A stretch of DNA of 64,000 bases from assembly GCA_009760855.2 (NCBI GenBank), contig WPIO01000069.1:1200501-1264500 (forward strand), written 5' to 3'. The first letter of the stretch is position 1; each line of letters begins with the position of its first letter. The translations under genes were made by a program, and so were the position numbers. The DNA comes from Cristatella mucedo. Taxonomy: Eukaryota > Bryozoa > Phylactolaemata > Cristatellidae. The notes beneath the pieces are model-generated. The model was given only the letters and a program-made list of their open reading frames with translations, did not search any database and had not been told where the DNA came from. Positions 46,925 to 60,956 of this stretch are shown here, piece by piece.

Positions 46925-47264
46925 AGAACACAGTCAGGACGATTGGAGAAGAGGAAGTGGCCCGGCTGTACTTGGTCTCCGGGGCCTGGCATACCACCTG
47001 CTTTCGGTTGAAGCTGCGATTTTTGGGAATCAGCACCGTGCTCGTCGTGTTTCCAGACACTTCTAAGTTTTCGAAGTCTCCCGTCGCAGGCTCCACAAGT
47101 TCCAGCGCGGGCTTGTCATCCAGAAGTCACGAGAGTCGCACAGGTGGACGTGCATCCATAGCGAGACAGCCAAGACTGAAATGGTCTGTCTTCGTCTCAA
47201 ATCCGCTAGAGCCGCCGCTGACGATCATTGTCCTCGGAGGACCTATGGAAGTCAAGACCGCACG
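46925..47264 (-). CDS. Candidate exon 2 of an unrecognised nuclear-type protein, with an in-frame TGA
   Basis: The donor TTCT|GTAAGT after 46,925 is perfect. Reading back from it, the frame is open to an acceptor-like ctacattaag before 47,264 (340 bases, phase 0 in, phase 1 out), except for one TGA at 47,129-47,127. Segments include TSIGPPRTMIVSGGSSGFE, ARPPVRLS(TGA)LLDDKPALE, EPATGDFENLEVSGNTT and VLIPKNRSFNRKQVVCQAPE. Coding-like composition on both sides of the TGA suggests a CGA-to-TGA change, a sequencing error or a pseudogene. A shorter exon starting at 47,111 (acceptor gatgacaag, also phase 0) would avoid the stop and keep the frame. I cannot choose between these. Confidence 0.45.
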
Positions 47265-47479
47265 CTTAATGTAGTCGCATTAGTAAATAGAATATTGCCT
47301 TCTACCGAGGAGTTCATCGCTGGAACGATTAGTGTATGGGTGCCACGATCCTTTTTCTCCGTTTAATAAGCACTTGCCCTTAAGCTGACCGGTAGAAGAC
47401 CTGATTCGGGGTATTGGCTTAGGTCTATAGCATTAGCATTTAACGTCTCAGTAGCAACAGTAATGAGAATATTCAATTT

Positions 47480-47735
47480 ATATAGCAAACTCACAGAAAT
47501 GAATCTATGTCTACGTTCTTTAAAATGCTGTATAGAAAGAATTACAACAAAATGATTGGCGGTAGCATCAACGAGCAACAGGCACGGTGCAAACACGCAT
47601 ATGCATACGGAAGTCTAATCACAAAGACCCATAACTGTTTCCATAAACAGGCATGTTTTAAGCTTCTTTTCAATGTTGCCATGTCAAGGAACAGGACGAT
47701 GAGACATCAAGTAGTGCGTCCAGGCTCTGCACTGG
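47480..47735 (-). mobile_element. Degenerate L2-A fragment
   Basis: Weak - strand match to the 3' UTR and last codons: ggaagtctaatcacaaagaccc, aggcatgttttaagcttctttt, gttgccatgtcaagga. Confidence 0.45.
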
Positions 47736-48239
47736 GCAATATTTAATTGCCCAGTGCAGAGCTCGGGCATCAGCCATTGAGGCTCTAATGCTGGCAAATG
47801 CACGAGGCTGACAAGCCAGCTAGATTTGACGTTCGCTTCGCTTTTTGATCACTCTTAAAGAGACAGGCACATACTCAAGTGCACATGCAGAGCAAGAAAT
47901 CAGTGCACAGCCAATGTCCAGGCGCCAATCACTTAGGGAATTCGCTGAATTTCCAGTATATGAGGAGGCCCGTTGGTCGTGTCGCCGGAAGCAGTTGCCG
48001 GGATAGTGCAGTTCAAATAGTTTACGAAAAGTATGCAACACTCTCAGATGTCTCGTGCCTGCGGCAAGGTATATTTTGAGAGGCAGCTGCTGGCTGAAGC
48101 TGGAAAAAGTAATACTGCTTTGGACTTTGACATACGCGTAACTGCAAATACCGTGGCGCATGACGATCTGTAGCCCGAGTCTGTCACTCGGCATTCAAAT
48201 AGTCCGTCAAGTAGGAGTGAGACTGATTTCCCTCGAAGC

Positions 48240-48322
48240 GTTAATAATAATGCACTTGATTAAGCGCCCTCAGAGAACTCAATCTCTTTCTAGGCACTTT
48301 ACAGTTGCTGCAAAGAGTTACG
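48240..48322 (-). mobile_element. Very short L2-A tail
   Basis: Only (AAT)n, the stem-loop (agcgccctcagagaactc...ctctttctaggc) and about 20 bases of 3' UTR: an extreme 5' truncation. Confidence 0.75.
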
Positions 48323-48494
48323 CTAATTCCTCTCTTGAGGAATCTTTGAGAAAGCTTTTGGCAGTCCGACGATACGCGTCCGTAGGCCTAAATACTTCAA
48401 TGGTCTACGAATGTGTCAGAAATAATGCAACTTACGTCCAGCGTAGGCCGCGAGATGTTAGTAGATACTATGCCAAATAATATATAAAAAAATT

Positions 48495-48643
48495 AAAAAT
48501 ATAATTCATTTATGTAGCGCCCCGAGAGAACTTAATCTCTATTCAGGCACTTCACACTTGCCTCGGGGCTCGAACGCACGACCTCGGCTAGACCTTGGTC
48601 CCCGGGTGAGCACATTGACCGCTGGACCAAACCAGCTCGGCAA
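48495..48643 (-). mobile_element. tRNA-derived SINE
   Basis: Stem-loop (agcgccccgagagaacttaa), B box (ggggctcgaacgc) and A-box region (gaccgctggaccaaaccagctcgg) on the - strand. Confidence 0.75.
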
Positions 48644-48649
48644 CATGGC

Positions 48650-49590
48650 AGACAGAGCTCTTTCGCAAGAGGCTTTGCAGGGAATATGACCCTCATCTTT
48701 TAAAGGCAAAATTATTTCCCGGACAGTGGCTTCATTACTATGGGCTATACAGGGTGCTGAAATAAAAAAAGCAAACTGGTGAGTGCTGGGTATACATTTT
48801 ATACAAGAATTAAAGCTAAATATATCTGCACCACGCCTTCAAAGATATACCATCCCAAAGTAAAAATACACCAAGAACAAGCTTCATTAGGCGAATGCAA
48901 AGAGACAAGAACACCATTTGAGTCTTCGGTGTCTACAATTTATGTTTATTTTCATTTCTTAATCAGCTACAAGCAGACATACACAAGTTGATGGCCTCAT
49001 TCTCATAATTTTATCCAGAATTTCCCATCATGAAGCCTCCTGTAAATGACAGCAGAGATCGAAGAGCTGGTCTCAACCAAGATGTCTATATACGGCTTTT
49101 ATGAGTTCAAAGTTGACTTGTTCATAATAAGCCTACAGAAAAAGATTTCCCTATGCAGTATGAACATAACTACAGTATATTTAAAGAACTTTTGTTGTGC
49201 TTTCATACACATTGCTGTAACGTAGCATTATAAAAATAACGTAGCTCCATTTCTACGCACGTAACAATCGCTGGTAGAGATCGTGCTACTTGCTTACCAG
49301 TTTACGGAATGTTAATTAAAAGTCTTTAGTGCGTATTATAGTTAAGCTGTTCCATGTATCGATGTCACATACCCTGCCCCGTGTCGTGACTTCGACAGCT
49401 CAGGTTTCGTCGCTATTCAAGTTTGCTCGCCTGCCTGATGCGTAGCCATCACTTGCAGCCGAAGTCGTACTGTTAAGCTTTTCCTGTCGTGAAGGTTCGA
49501 ACGCATGTAGTTATATTTACCCACTTTTGCATGCTCACCATTATTATTATGCTGGTATATTTGAAAGTTGTCTTACCGATTTCAAGGTCA
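48650..49590. other. No recognised feature
   Basis: AT-rich stretch. The L2-B 5' homology begins near 49,600. Confidence 0.35.
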
Positions 49591-49599
49591 TTCTATTTT

Positions 49600-51765
<2,166 letters not shown>

Positions 51766-51769
51766 AAGA

Positions 51770-52610
51770 CCTACTTAGAAATGCCGACTTAGGCAGCGGA
51801 GTCTCTCTGCTTCTTTTTCTAGATATTGCAGCAGCTTTTGATACGTTCAATCACCAAGTCCTTCTTAAATGCCTTCCATCTCGCCTGAGCATTACTGGCA
51901 CTGCATTACAAGGGTTCAGGTCCAATCTCAATGGTAGACTCCAGAGTATTAATGTGAATGGATAGCCTATGTTTTTGACTTCTGTAACCCACTGCTTGCT
52001 GGTATACCGGACTGTGCAAACAGGTGCTTACCTTACAGGCGGTGTATACAATTCTGCAGCGAGGCTAATCTCTAGTTAGCGTCATAGTTGCCACATTACA
52101 CCACTTCTCAAGGATTTGCACTGGGTCCCAGTCAAGCGGCACAATGACCTCAAGGTTTTATCGCTCACTTTTAGGTCACTCCAGCCTTTGGCTCCAGCCT
52201 ACCTATCAGAAATATTCCTCCAAAATGGCTAAGCATCGTAACACTCGCTTGTCGGAATCTAATGGTTTACCTATGCCTCGTAGAAACTCAAATTCTCTGG
52301 AGACGTATGCTCCCAAAGCCTGGAACTCAGTCCCGACTAGCCTCATGACGCCTCCTGACTTTTCCACATTTAAAAAGGAAGCTAAAATCAACACATCTAT
52401 TTATCACAGCACTGAGAGGATCCCTGTGATTCGTTCTTTATGTGCGTATGTATGCTGACCCAGTGCATTTAACCCCTACCCATTTTTTTTTTATTGAGCA
52501 CGCTACCACTAATCGTTCTTCGTGCTTCCTTTGCAGCAAATTTAAAGCGGCTAGTCAGAGAATGAGTTCTCAGAGGGCAATACGTCAAACGCATTCATAT
52601 TGTTATCATT
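51770..52610 (+). mobile_element. L2-A copy with internal deletion
   Basis: RT segment LFLDIAAAFDTFNHQVLLKCL ... TGTALQGFRSNL joins directly to the FCNPLLAG region, so the YADD block is missing. It then runs to the 3' UTR and a damaged stem-loop. Confidence 0.7.
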
Positions 52611-52624
52611 TTTCGAAGGCCTAA

Positions 52625-53160
52625 AACAGCTTCTCCTACTCAATGTAGGTTGCTCTGCGTTTAGTTACATACAATTCAATGAAATGACGTCCAAGAGTAT
52701 GCGTTTTCAAAGGGATCGAGTTTACTACTGAATGAAATCCTGAAGCGAAATGACTTGAACGAATAATAAACCGCAATCCATAACCTTCCTAGTCAGATTT
52801 TGTTAGGAACCCATCAGCATACTATTCTGAATCTTTAAGATCTTAATAAATTTAAATTCCATATGTGCTGGTAGAGGTCTCATTAGTGTTTAGTATCTTG
52901 GATATATACAATAGAATCCTTTGTGAGCGGGTTATGTGCCGTCTCTCTCGAGAGCCGGACATTTGGAATAATTTTCAAGGGCTACTCTCGTTCTAGGGCA
53001 AAGCTCATTTCATTTCCGCGGATTATAGGACCTCCTAAATAATGAATGTAGAACATGAATTGATTCCATCTTTCTCATTGCTCACATTCAAATTCTCATT
53101 CACGTTATCGTCAAACCAAAGAGCCAAAAGTATTTTAAGATTTTTGACATTGTCTTATGA
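52625..53160. other. No recognised feature
   Basis: AT-rich sequence between two L2-A copies. Confidence 0.35.
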
Positions 53161-53164
53161 TTTG

Positions 53165-53868
53165 TGAATTTGTGACATCCAGTCATGACGTCTGTAACTC
53201 ACTGCTTACTGCCCTACCGGCATGTGATATCAGCCGATTACGGCTGGTGACAAAACTTTGCAGCTAGGCTTGTCTGTCGTGAGCGTAGCAGTTGCCACAT
53301 CAAACCACTTCTCGCCGACCTGCACTGGCTACCAGTCAAGTAACAATTTGACTTCAAGTTTTGTCGCTCACTTGTGAGTCACTTCATTTTTTGGCTCCAG
53401 CCTATCTTTCAGATCTACTCCCCCACCAGGCAAATCATCGTAACATCCACTTTTCGGAATCCAGCAGTCTGCCAATCCCTCCTACAAACTTTAAATCCTT
53501 CGGAGACCACGCATATAGTTCGTAGGCTCCCAAAGCCTGGAACTCCCTCCCGACCGGCGTCAGAACATCCCCTGACCTGACCACATTTAAAAAGAACTTA
53601 AAAACACACCTATTTAGGACAGCATTTAGTGGATCCCGGTGACTCGTCCTTCATGTGCTTATGCGTGCTAAAACTGTGCACACTGCCACTAACCACACTT
53701 GCATGCTGACCCCAAGCATGTTGTCTCCATCCATGATATTCATGTTGTTTATGAAACATGATATTACTTACCATTAAATCACGTTTACATTTGCAGCAAA
53801 TATAAAGTCCCTAGAAAAATATTGAGTTCTCTGAGGGCACTTTATCAAGTGCATTATTAGTATCATGA
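53165..53868 (+). mobile_element. L2-A copy, 0.7 kb
   Basis: CNSLLTALPACDI ... [21 protein letters not shown] ... SGS, 3' UTR and stem-loop with several mutations, then ATTATTAGT. Confidence 0.75.
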
Positions 53869-53893
53869 TTAAATCAGGACAATCGGTATTGCA

Positions 53894-54121
53894 TCAAAGT
53901 CTGCAGACCAAACCAAGACATTTTGGTATAGACATAAACAAAAACAAAACGAGACGGAGAGAAAATTGAGCAGCCATTTCCCCACTGCCATTCTTATCTA
54001 AGGCACTGAGACGAGTCGAGGCAGACCAGTTGAGCTCTTTAATGTAATCTTCACACGTAACAAGTAAGTTAGAGTCTGATTTTCGAACAAATAAATCTAC
54101 GAAGTTAGCATCTTCATGCAT
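53894..54121 (-). CDS. Unrecognised - strand open frame, possible exon
   Basis: After an acceptor-like cggcattccag (about 54,148) the - strand reads EVHYAPMHEDANFVDLFVRK, then LLVTCEDYIKELNWSASTR and SALDKNGSGEMAAQ. This is coding-like, but there is no convincing donor at the other end. It lies in the first intron of the - strand gene model, and its entry phase (2) does not match exon 1. Family unknown. Confidence 0.25.
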   Translation of the reverse strand: MHEDANFVDLFVRKSDSNLLVTCEDYIKELNWSASTRLSALDKNGSGEMAAQFSLRLVLFLFMSIPKCLGLVCRL

Positions 54122-54544
54122 GGGAGCATAATGAACTTCTCTGGAATGCCGACATAGGTTAAGCGTCTCTGATTTTGAGATTGAACTGTCGATAGGGTTT
54201 GATGATAGTGATCGAGGAGTCCATTAAGAGCGCCTGCAATCTCACCCGATCATTACTTGCATACTTTGTCATGGGTTAGATTGAATCTCAGTGGGAAACT
54301 CCTCAGTACTGTCGCAAGATGTCACCGTCATCCTAAGAACCAGTAAAGTACGGGATGCTTCAATGCTCATTGATGGGTACGCTTATTTTCATACATCAAG
54401 CTCTCCATCTTGCTGATGTGAGTGGCAAGGTGAGTCTCGGCTTTCCCTTCTATCCGAACGACTCAGCCGTACATACGCTTTGATATATCGTCTCATTCAA
54501 GCACTTCAAACATTCTTAAACACATAGCAGCTTGTATTTCTGAC

Positions 54545-56018
54545 ATCACGTAGAATAAGCAAATTTTATTAAATTGATGGGCAATAAAATTGGCTTCACA
54601 TTAATATACTTAGGAATGCAGACATGGGTAGAGTATCACTGCTTGTTTTGCTCGATCTATCGGCAGCTTTTGATAATACTGATCACCAAGTTATTCTAGA
54701 GCGCCTGTCATCTCGCCTGGGCTTCACTGGCACCGCTCTGCCATTGCTCAGGTCCTATCTTAGTGATAGACTCCAGAGTATTAAAGTGAATCGACAAAAA
54801 TCATCCGAGGTACCTCTGAAATATGGAGTACCTCAGGGCTCCGTGCTAGATCCGGTTCTTTTCACTGTTTATTCTCTCCCTCTTGCTGATGTGATTGCCA
54901 AGCACAATCTAGGTTTTCACTTCTATGCCGATGACAATCCTTTGCTGACGTATGACGTACCTTTGCTTTGATCCCACCCATCCTTCGAGTACCTCGAATT
55001 CTCTCAGCTCCCTTGCTGCATGTATTGATGACATCCGCACATGGATGGCAGCACATTTTCTAAAACTAAACGACGATAAAACCGACTTACTAGTAATGGG
55101 CAATTACCAGTGTGAATCTGAAATTCGAAAGGCTGAAGCTTATAATTGGCTCTACCCTCATATCTCCTGCTTAATCAACGCGAAATCTATGTGTAATGTT
55201 CCAAAGTGACCTCTCGTTTGTCGACCACGTCAGCTCCATGATCAAGTCTGCCTACTTTCAGCTACATAACATTGCTAAAATTCGGGCTTATTTTTAGATA
55301 AGGATACTACGTCTAAGTCAGTCCATGTATTTGTGACATCCCGTCTTGACTTCGGCTGTAACTAGCTGCTTGGTGGACTACCCGTCACTTCATTCTTTGG
55401 CTCCTACCTATCTCTCAGATATACCCCCCACCAGGCCAAGCATTGTACCAATAGCTTTCCGGAATCTAACTGTTTAGTACAAACCTCAGATCCTTTGGAG
55501 ACCACGTATTTAGTTCGTATGCACCTAAAGCCTGGAACTCCCTCCCGACTTGCGTCACAACATCTCCTGACTTGACCACATTTAAAAATAACTTAAATAA
55601 ATAAATAAATAATTCATTTGTATAGCACACCAAGAGAACTAAATTTCTATCCAGGTGCTTCACATATGCCTCAGGGCTCGAGCCCACGACCTCAGCCAGA
55701 CCTTAGTCGGGGCGAGCACCTTAACCGCTGGACCAACCCAGCTCGGCGACTTGTAACACGTCTATTAAAGGCAGCATTTAGTGGATCCCTGTGATTCGTC
55801 CTTCAAGTGCTTATGAGTGCTCACACTGTGCATGCTGCCACTAAACCCACTTGCATGCTGACCCTGTGTATGCCTTCTATAACGATGTTACTCATGCTGT
55901 TCATGTAGCATGATATTACTCACCTTTCAATTAACTTTCCCTTTGCAGCAAATGTAAAGGGCCTAGAAAGAGATTGAGTTCGCTGAGGCAGCTTTATCAA
56001 GTGCATTATTATCATCAT
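54545..56018 (+). mobile_element. L2-A copy with RT core and nested SINE
   Basis: Contains [45 protein letters not shown] and FHFYADDN (YADD intact), later shifted frames, and the 3' end with stem-loop. A - strand SINE (55,592-55,748) splits it just after the LKTH-equivalent. Internal deletions remove the VQNSAARL block. Confidence 0.8.
55592..55748 (-). mobile_element. tRNA-derived SINE nested in L2-A
   Basis: (AAAT)n end, stem-loop (agcacaccaagagaactaaatttc), B box (agggctcgagcccac), A-box region (taaccgctggaccaacccagctcgg). Confidence 0.8.
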
Positions 56019-56059
56019 TATTAATTTGCAAACTGTGACTCAGAAACTGCAATGGTTGG

Positions 56060-56400
56060 CTTCCAAACTTGGATGCACCGGAATTTGTTCAGCTGTATCG
56101 GCTCTGAATCTAGATAGCCAAATTAAAGTTTTACTAGATAACTAAGTCAGCCTCACAGTTGCCTGTCTACTTTCAGGTATCTAAAACTGCAAAAGTTGGG
56201 CTTGCATAGGTAGTGATACCATATCTAACACGGGACTTGCATTTGCATGGTCCACTCTTGACTTCTGGAATTTACTGGTAGCAGATTTACTGGGCTTTTC
56301 AATCAGACAGTTGGTGAAAAAACCTGCAGCTAAGAATGCCTATCGTTGGCATACCAATTATGGGGCTAAGCTACACTCCTAATCCTGAACTGGCTACCAA
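56060..56400 (+). mobile_element. Highly degenerate L2-A fragment
   Basis: cagcctcacagttgcctgtctactttcaggta, catggtccactcttgacttctgg and gaactggctaccaata match L2-A in order. Confidence 0.4.
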
Positions 56401-56439
56401 TAGAACAGTATGTTGCCAAATGTTTGCCGGTAAAATCCG

Positions 56440-57595
56440 CGAGAAGCAGGAATAGTGTAATCAGGCACGAGTACAAGAAGGACTAATCACGAAGACCAAC
56501 CAAATGCTGTAATCAAGACATACGCTTTAAGCTAGTTTTTTTAAATATTTTCATGTCAAGAGATGCTGAGACCTGCGTCGGTAGTGAGTTCTAAGCTTTG
56601 GGAGCATAGGAGCTATAGGCATGGTATCTAACGGGTTTAAGGTTTGTGCGAGGCACGGATAGAGGATTCAAGCCGAAACAGCAGGTTGTACAATTATTCT
56701 CCTGGTAGGGAATAGTTCTCATAGCTATGCTGGAGCCAGAGAATAAAGGTAAATACAAGTGAGTAAAAGAACATTGAAGTCGATATGCTGTTTGATTGGG
56801 AGCCAGTGCAGGTCGGCGAGTGGTGAGATATGGCGATTGTGACGTTCGAGAAAGATGAGTTTACCTGCAGTTTTGCACCAACTGCACGGGCATAATTGCA
56901 CTGGCCGATAGAACAGCAAACAGTGAGTTATTGAAGTCAACACGGGAGGCCAAAAATGCGCTTAACAATTTAGATACGGGACTCTGTCTAAACAAGCCAA
57001 ATTTAGCAACTCTATTTTGCTAAAAGTAGCAGACTCGACTGTGGAGCTGATGTGGTCGTCTAATGTAAGGTCACTTTAGAACACGTAATTTAGATTACAT
57101 GCAGATTCGACAGAATATATACTGTCGGCGCCGTTTTTGAGAGTGAGGTTTTCCAATTTCTTAATCAAACTCTGTGTGACTATCACTAGCAAGTTGATTT
57201 TGTCGTCATTCAATTTTTGAAAAGTTTGCTGCCGACCATGTTCAGATGTCATCTATTCATGCAGCAAGGGTGTGTAGAAAATTAGACGTGCTGGAGGGCT
57301 GGGAGGGATCGAAGCAAATTTGCAGCTGAGTGTCATGTGCATAGAAGGAAAAGCCTAAATTGTGCCTAGCGATCACATCGGCAAGAGGAGTATAAGCTGT
57401 GAAAAGAAGCGGACCAAGCACAGAGCCCCGGAGTACCCGTACTTAAGTGGTTTCTTTGATGATCTTTGTCCGTTCATATCGATGCTCTGAAGTCTTCGAT
57501 TGAGATAGCACCTAAACCATTGCAGTGCAGTGCCAGTGATGCCAGGTGAGAATAAAAAAAGAGTGTGTGATTAATATTATCAAAATCACTACTAA
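56440..57595 (-). mobile_element. L2-A copy, diverged, 1.1 kb
   Basis: Extends from C-terminal codons (ggtttaaggtttgtgcgag) back through HWLPIKQHIDFN, the post-YADD region and the TGITGTALQWFRCYLN equivalent near 57,500. Frame is broken repeatedly. The 3' stem-loop is not clearly present. Confidence 0.65.
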
Positions 57596-57599
57596 TACT

Positions 57600-58195
57600 A
57601 TTATTGATGGTATACCGGCCTGTGCGATCATGCCCTTGTTTAATGCAAAACTCGAAAGCTAGGCTAGTTTGTCCTGAGCGTCGCAGTTGCAACATCACAC
57701 CAATTATTGCTGAGTTTGACTGGCTCCTAATCAAGCAGCGTATCGAATTCAAGGTTCCGCCACTCACTTCTAGGTCCTTGCATTCTTTTGCTCCAGCCAA
57801 ACTAACCCTCCTTCAGGAGAGGACTACTCGTACAACCTGCTGTCCTGACTGAAATCGTATAGGTCTATCACATAGGAACTTTATAATTATTAAGGCTGTC
57901 CGTCCCTTTAGTTCATTGCGTCCTAAAACCTATAACTCACTGCCGACGCACTTCACATCTTCCCTGACATAACGACATTTCAAATGAAGCTTAAGCATGC
58001 ATCTGTTTGTGATAGCACTTTGCGGTTGATTTGTCCTTCGCGTGCTCGAACCTGCTTACACTGTGCCTGTTGCTTGCAGATGTTAGCACCAATAATTTCG
58101 TGATGCTTTCTAGACAGAATTTGCAAAGTGTATAGAAAGAGATTCAGTTCTCTGAGAGCGCTATGCTAGAGTATGATTAGTATTATTGATCCTAA
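57600..58195 (+). mobile_element. L2-A copy, diverged, opposite orientation
   Basis: CPERRSCNITPIIAEFDWLLIKQRIEFKV, then a 3' UTR and stem-loop (gtatagaaagagattcagttctctgagagcgct). It abuts the preceding - strand copy head to head. Confidence 0.65.
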
Positions 58196-58525
58196 TTAAT
58201 ATCCTGCTTATTTAACACCTTCGGATAACTCCTTTTCTATCTAACTGAAAAAATAGCTGCACGAAAATCGCCACCTCAGGGTCAGCTACAGGTATCGTTT
58301 GAAGCATGCTAAAGTAAACACATATCTGCATAGTTCAGCTTGTGGCACCAATATGAAATATGATTAAACCACCATTGCTTAAGAAAAAAATGTATGACAT
58401 TTAAATTCAATTTGACTCGTTTAAAAAAATGACCAGTTACAGGTTTTTTCAAGAAAACGCGTTGATCTAGTCAAAAGCAACACTCGCCCAGCAGAAGGTA
58501 CTGCAATCCTAACTAATCCCTTATT

Positions 58526-58528
<3 letters not shown>

Positions 58529-58591
<63 letters not shown>
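58529..58591. repeat. (AG)n microsatellite
   Basis: About 63 bases of AG repeat just left of the tandem locus. Confidence 0.95.
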
Positions 58592-58593
<2 letters not shown>

Positions 58594-58674
58594 CCTGGTG
58601 TGATAGTATACTATAGACTTTATTTTAATCTTCAAGCTTTAGAATGTTATTTATCATGTCAAAGCAATGTATAA

Positions 58675-59965
58675 AATGAGGTTCCTAATGTGGCTACGAC
58701 GTATCAGAAGTATCCACAGATACCCCCTGAAGAGAAAATTTGGAACGGCAGCTATGCCTTGACGACGGGCAATAGGAATATTAGCTTTTCACACCTGCTT
58801 CAGACAATTAATGCACTCGTCTGGAATAAAGGGCAGTCCTCCATGCAGACGCCACGTGTCCGCAATTTCAGTATCCCAGAATACATTTTTATGGCTTTGA
58901 TTACTGGTTCAAATTTTGGTGGCAAGGGATCGACAACGGGCTCGTCTTTCGGGCCCAGAAAAGTAAGCATTCGGGTCACTACACATTTTTCTCAATGGCT
59001 GCCTTAATCAGCCTGCCTAAGTCAGCCAGAGATTTTTAGCCGACATGTTGGGTGATGAATGTAAATAGTACGGATTTAAGGCCTTATAATAATAGAAGGG
59101 ACCCCCAATTGTAATAATAGAAAGAACCTCCAAGAGCTTTTTTAATTACTTTGCAATCAAGCATATCATATCGTAAGCTGGTACAACAGTCTGGAAGTCA
59201 GAATACGTACGCGATGCCACCGCATGCTCGGTTTGCTGAGTGCTTGAAGTCACTACAAGTAAATAAAGCTGCTTACAGTACTCAATCGTTTTAACAACAA
59301 TTTGCAATAACATAAGGTAAAATGTACACAATTTAACATTCATGGCCGTAAATTACGTCTAAAAATGCAGATACCATCCGTCAGAATAGAGTGCTTATCC
59401 GAAACTTAAAGCTAGAGCAGATTCAAACTTAAAATGGAAAGCCACCGATTGAACTCTCATCAGTGGACGCAGGGTGACACTGTTATTAATATTTTGGAAA
59501 TAGTAGATGCTATAGTCACAGCCATGGCCAAGCTCGCTTCCTGATCAACCTGCTACTCTAAAAAATCTCTGTCTGTATGTCCTACATGCATATACGTCCG
59601 ACATGCTTGGCATAAGCATGGCGCAAGCAGCTTTTACAGCCTTTAGTTTGCATGCACTCAAAGCTTGAAACTCCATCCCGACTGATGTCACGACATCCAC
59701 TTACGCGACGACATTTAAAAAGAAGCTTACTGTATAATTCTTTAACTGCCTTTAGTCGGTCCTAATGATTCGTCTCTAATGTGCTTGTACATGCTTACTC
59801 TGTGGCTGCTCTTAGTAGCCGTATTTGCATATTGACCCTGTGCACGTAAAATCTAACAATGTTATGCAGGTGTCTTTGCATCTGGTTATGATTTGTTTGC
59901 AGCATCTTTAAAGTTCCTAGAAAGAGATTCAGTTCCCTGAGGATACCATGATAACGTTCTATTAT
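58675..59965 (-). pseudogene. Tandem locus, unit 1 (degenerate - strand coding segments)
   Basis: Homologous over about 1.1 kb to 62,025-63,165. On the - strand it holds TSSTQQTEHAVASRTYSDF then QTVVPAYDM, then LADLGRLIKAAIEK, then FLGPKDEPVVDPLPPKFEPV then IKAIKMYSGILK, and YLWILLIRRSHIRNLIL. Stops and indels interrupt the frames relative to unit 2, so at least one unit is a pseudogene. The family is not recognised. The right-hand end carries an old L2-A tail (59,640-59,965) that is also present in unit 2. Confidence 0.45.
59640..59965 (+). mobile_element. L2-A 3' end shared by tandem units
   Basis: tttagtttgcatgcactcaaagcttgaaact, the 3' UTR and the stem-loop (ttcctagaaagagattcagttccctgagg). 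The homologous insertion at 62,960-63,165 shows it predates the duplication. Confidence 0.6.
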
Positions 59966-60035
59966 TATTACCGTTGCTATTATTCACAGATAGAGACCGA
60001 GCAGACACTGAGAGAGAAAAAAAAGCATCAGACTC

Positions 60036-60230
60036 TCATAGGCCACCTACGCACTCGTAGGGGGCTGCTGCATAACGAACTAACAGTGGCTCGTGGGAGA
60101 TTTTGTTCTGGTTGACTGCTAACTTTGTCCTTTGGAAGCTTCTGGCGTAAATGCAGTATTCATTCACCACCTGCTCAAGTGTAGCTAAGTTATCTGGGTA
60201 GTCTTTTTTAAATAATAATAATTTGCTCAC
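60036..60230 (-). CDS. Unrecognised - strand open frame, possible extra exon of the - strand gene
   Basis: Reads DYPDNLATLEQVVNEYCIYA, then RSFQRTKLAVNQNKISHEPL and LVRYAAAPYEC, followed by a donor-like TGC|GTAGGT (phase 0), which would match the phase-0 start of exon 2. The upstream acceptor (atagcag, phase 1) does not fit the favoured exon 1 donor, though it would fit a weak alternative donor a few codons later. Coding-like composition but no family. Confidence 0.3.
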   Translation of the reverse strand: MSKLLLFKKDYPDNLATLEQVVNEYCIYARSFQRTKLAVNQNKISHEPLLVRYAAAPYECVGGL

Positions 60231-60654
60231 TGCTATTTACAGCTCTTCACTAATAGTCCATGCTGCAATCTTACTTACTGTAAAGGCACCACATATTCTT
60301 TTGATGGCTCAATAATGAGAGGCCACTATTCCTGTCCTACCATATGCGTTTATCACATGGAGGCTGATTCTGGAAAGCGACCACTATTCGGCCTTGTCGG
60401 AAGAAATAGCAAGCCTAGGTGACTTTGCTTAGAATTAGTCGTACTTCACGGAAACATTTTGCCAGGGTGCTTGCTTAGTCCCACCATAGTGATACAGTCT
60501 ACCCAGTGACCTTCGTGGGGGGCGACACTGCAGCGTCAGTAGTGTCAATCTACAACCGGTTCTAATGCTTCGCTCGCAAGATTAGCTGGATAGGAAACTG
60601 CATGAGAAGTGCCACACTTCTCGAATAAGAGGAATGGCCACGCAGATGATGTAA

Positions 60655-60801
60655 CCGTGCTGACACTGTGCATGCGGCCACATTTGCATGCTGACCCTGT
60701 GCATGTCACCCCTAACCATGTTACTCATTTTGTTTGTTTATCAAACAGGATATTACTCAGCATTCAATTGCATTTTCCTTTACAGCAAATGTAAAGCGCC
60801 T

Positions 60802-60859
<58 letters not shown>

Positions 60860-60900
60860 AGCTCTCTAAGGGCACTTTATCAAGAGCATTATTAGTAACC
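60655..60900 (+). mobile_element. L2-A 3' end with a GA expansion inside its stem-loop
   Basis: Standard 3' UTR (ctgaccctgtgcatgtcacccctaacc), then agcgcctaggga followed by about 50 bases of (GA)n and ctgagctctctaagggcac. The AGAGA arm of the hairpin has grown into a microsatellite. Confidence 0.8.
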
Positions 60901-60956
60901 TCATTTTCGTGCACTTCACACATTCACGTCCTTTCTCTGTCTTGTGCATGCGCGAT

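Noticed and set aside
47127-47129. TGA as a selenocysteine codon.
   Set aside because: No SECIS-like element was identified and no selenoprotein family is recognised; mutation, error or a shorter exon is simpler.
48160-48480. Overlapping + and - strand frames around 47.8-48.5 kb as genes.
   Set aside because: They overlap an L2-A tail and each other, with no motif or splice support.
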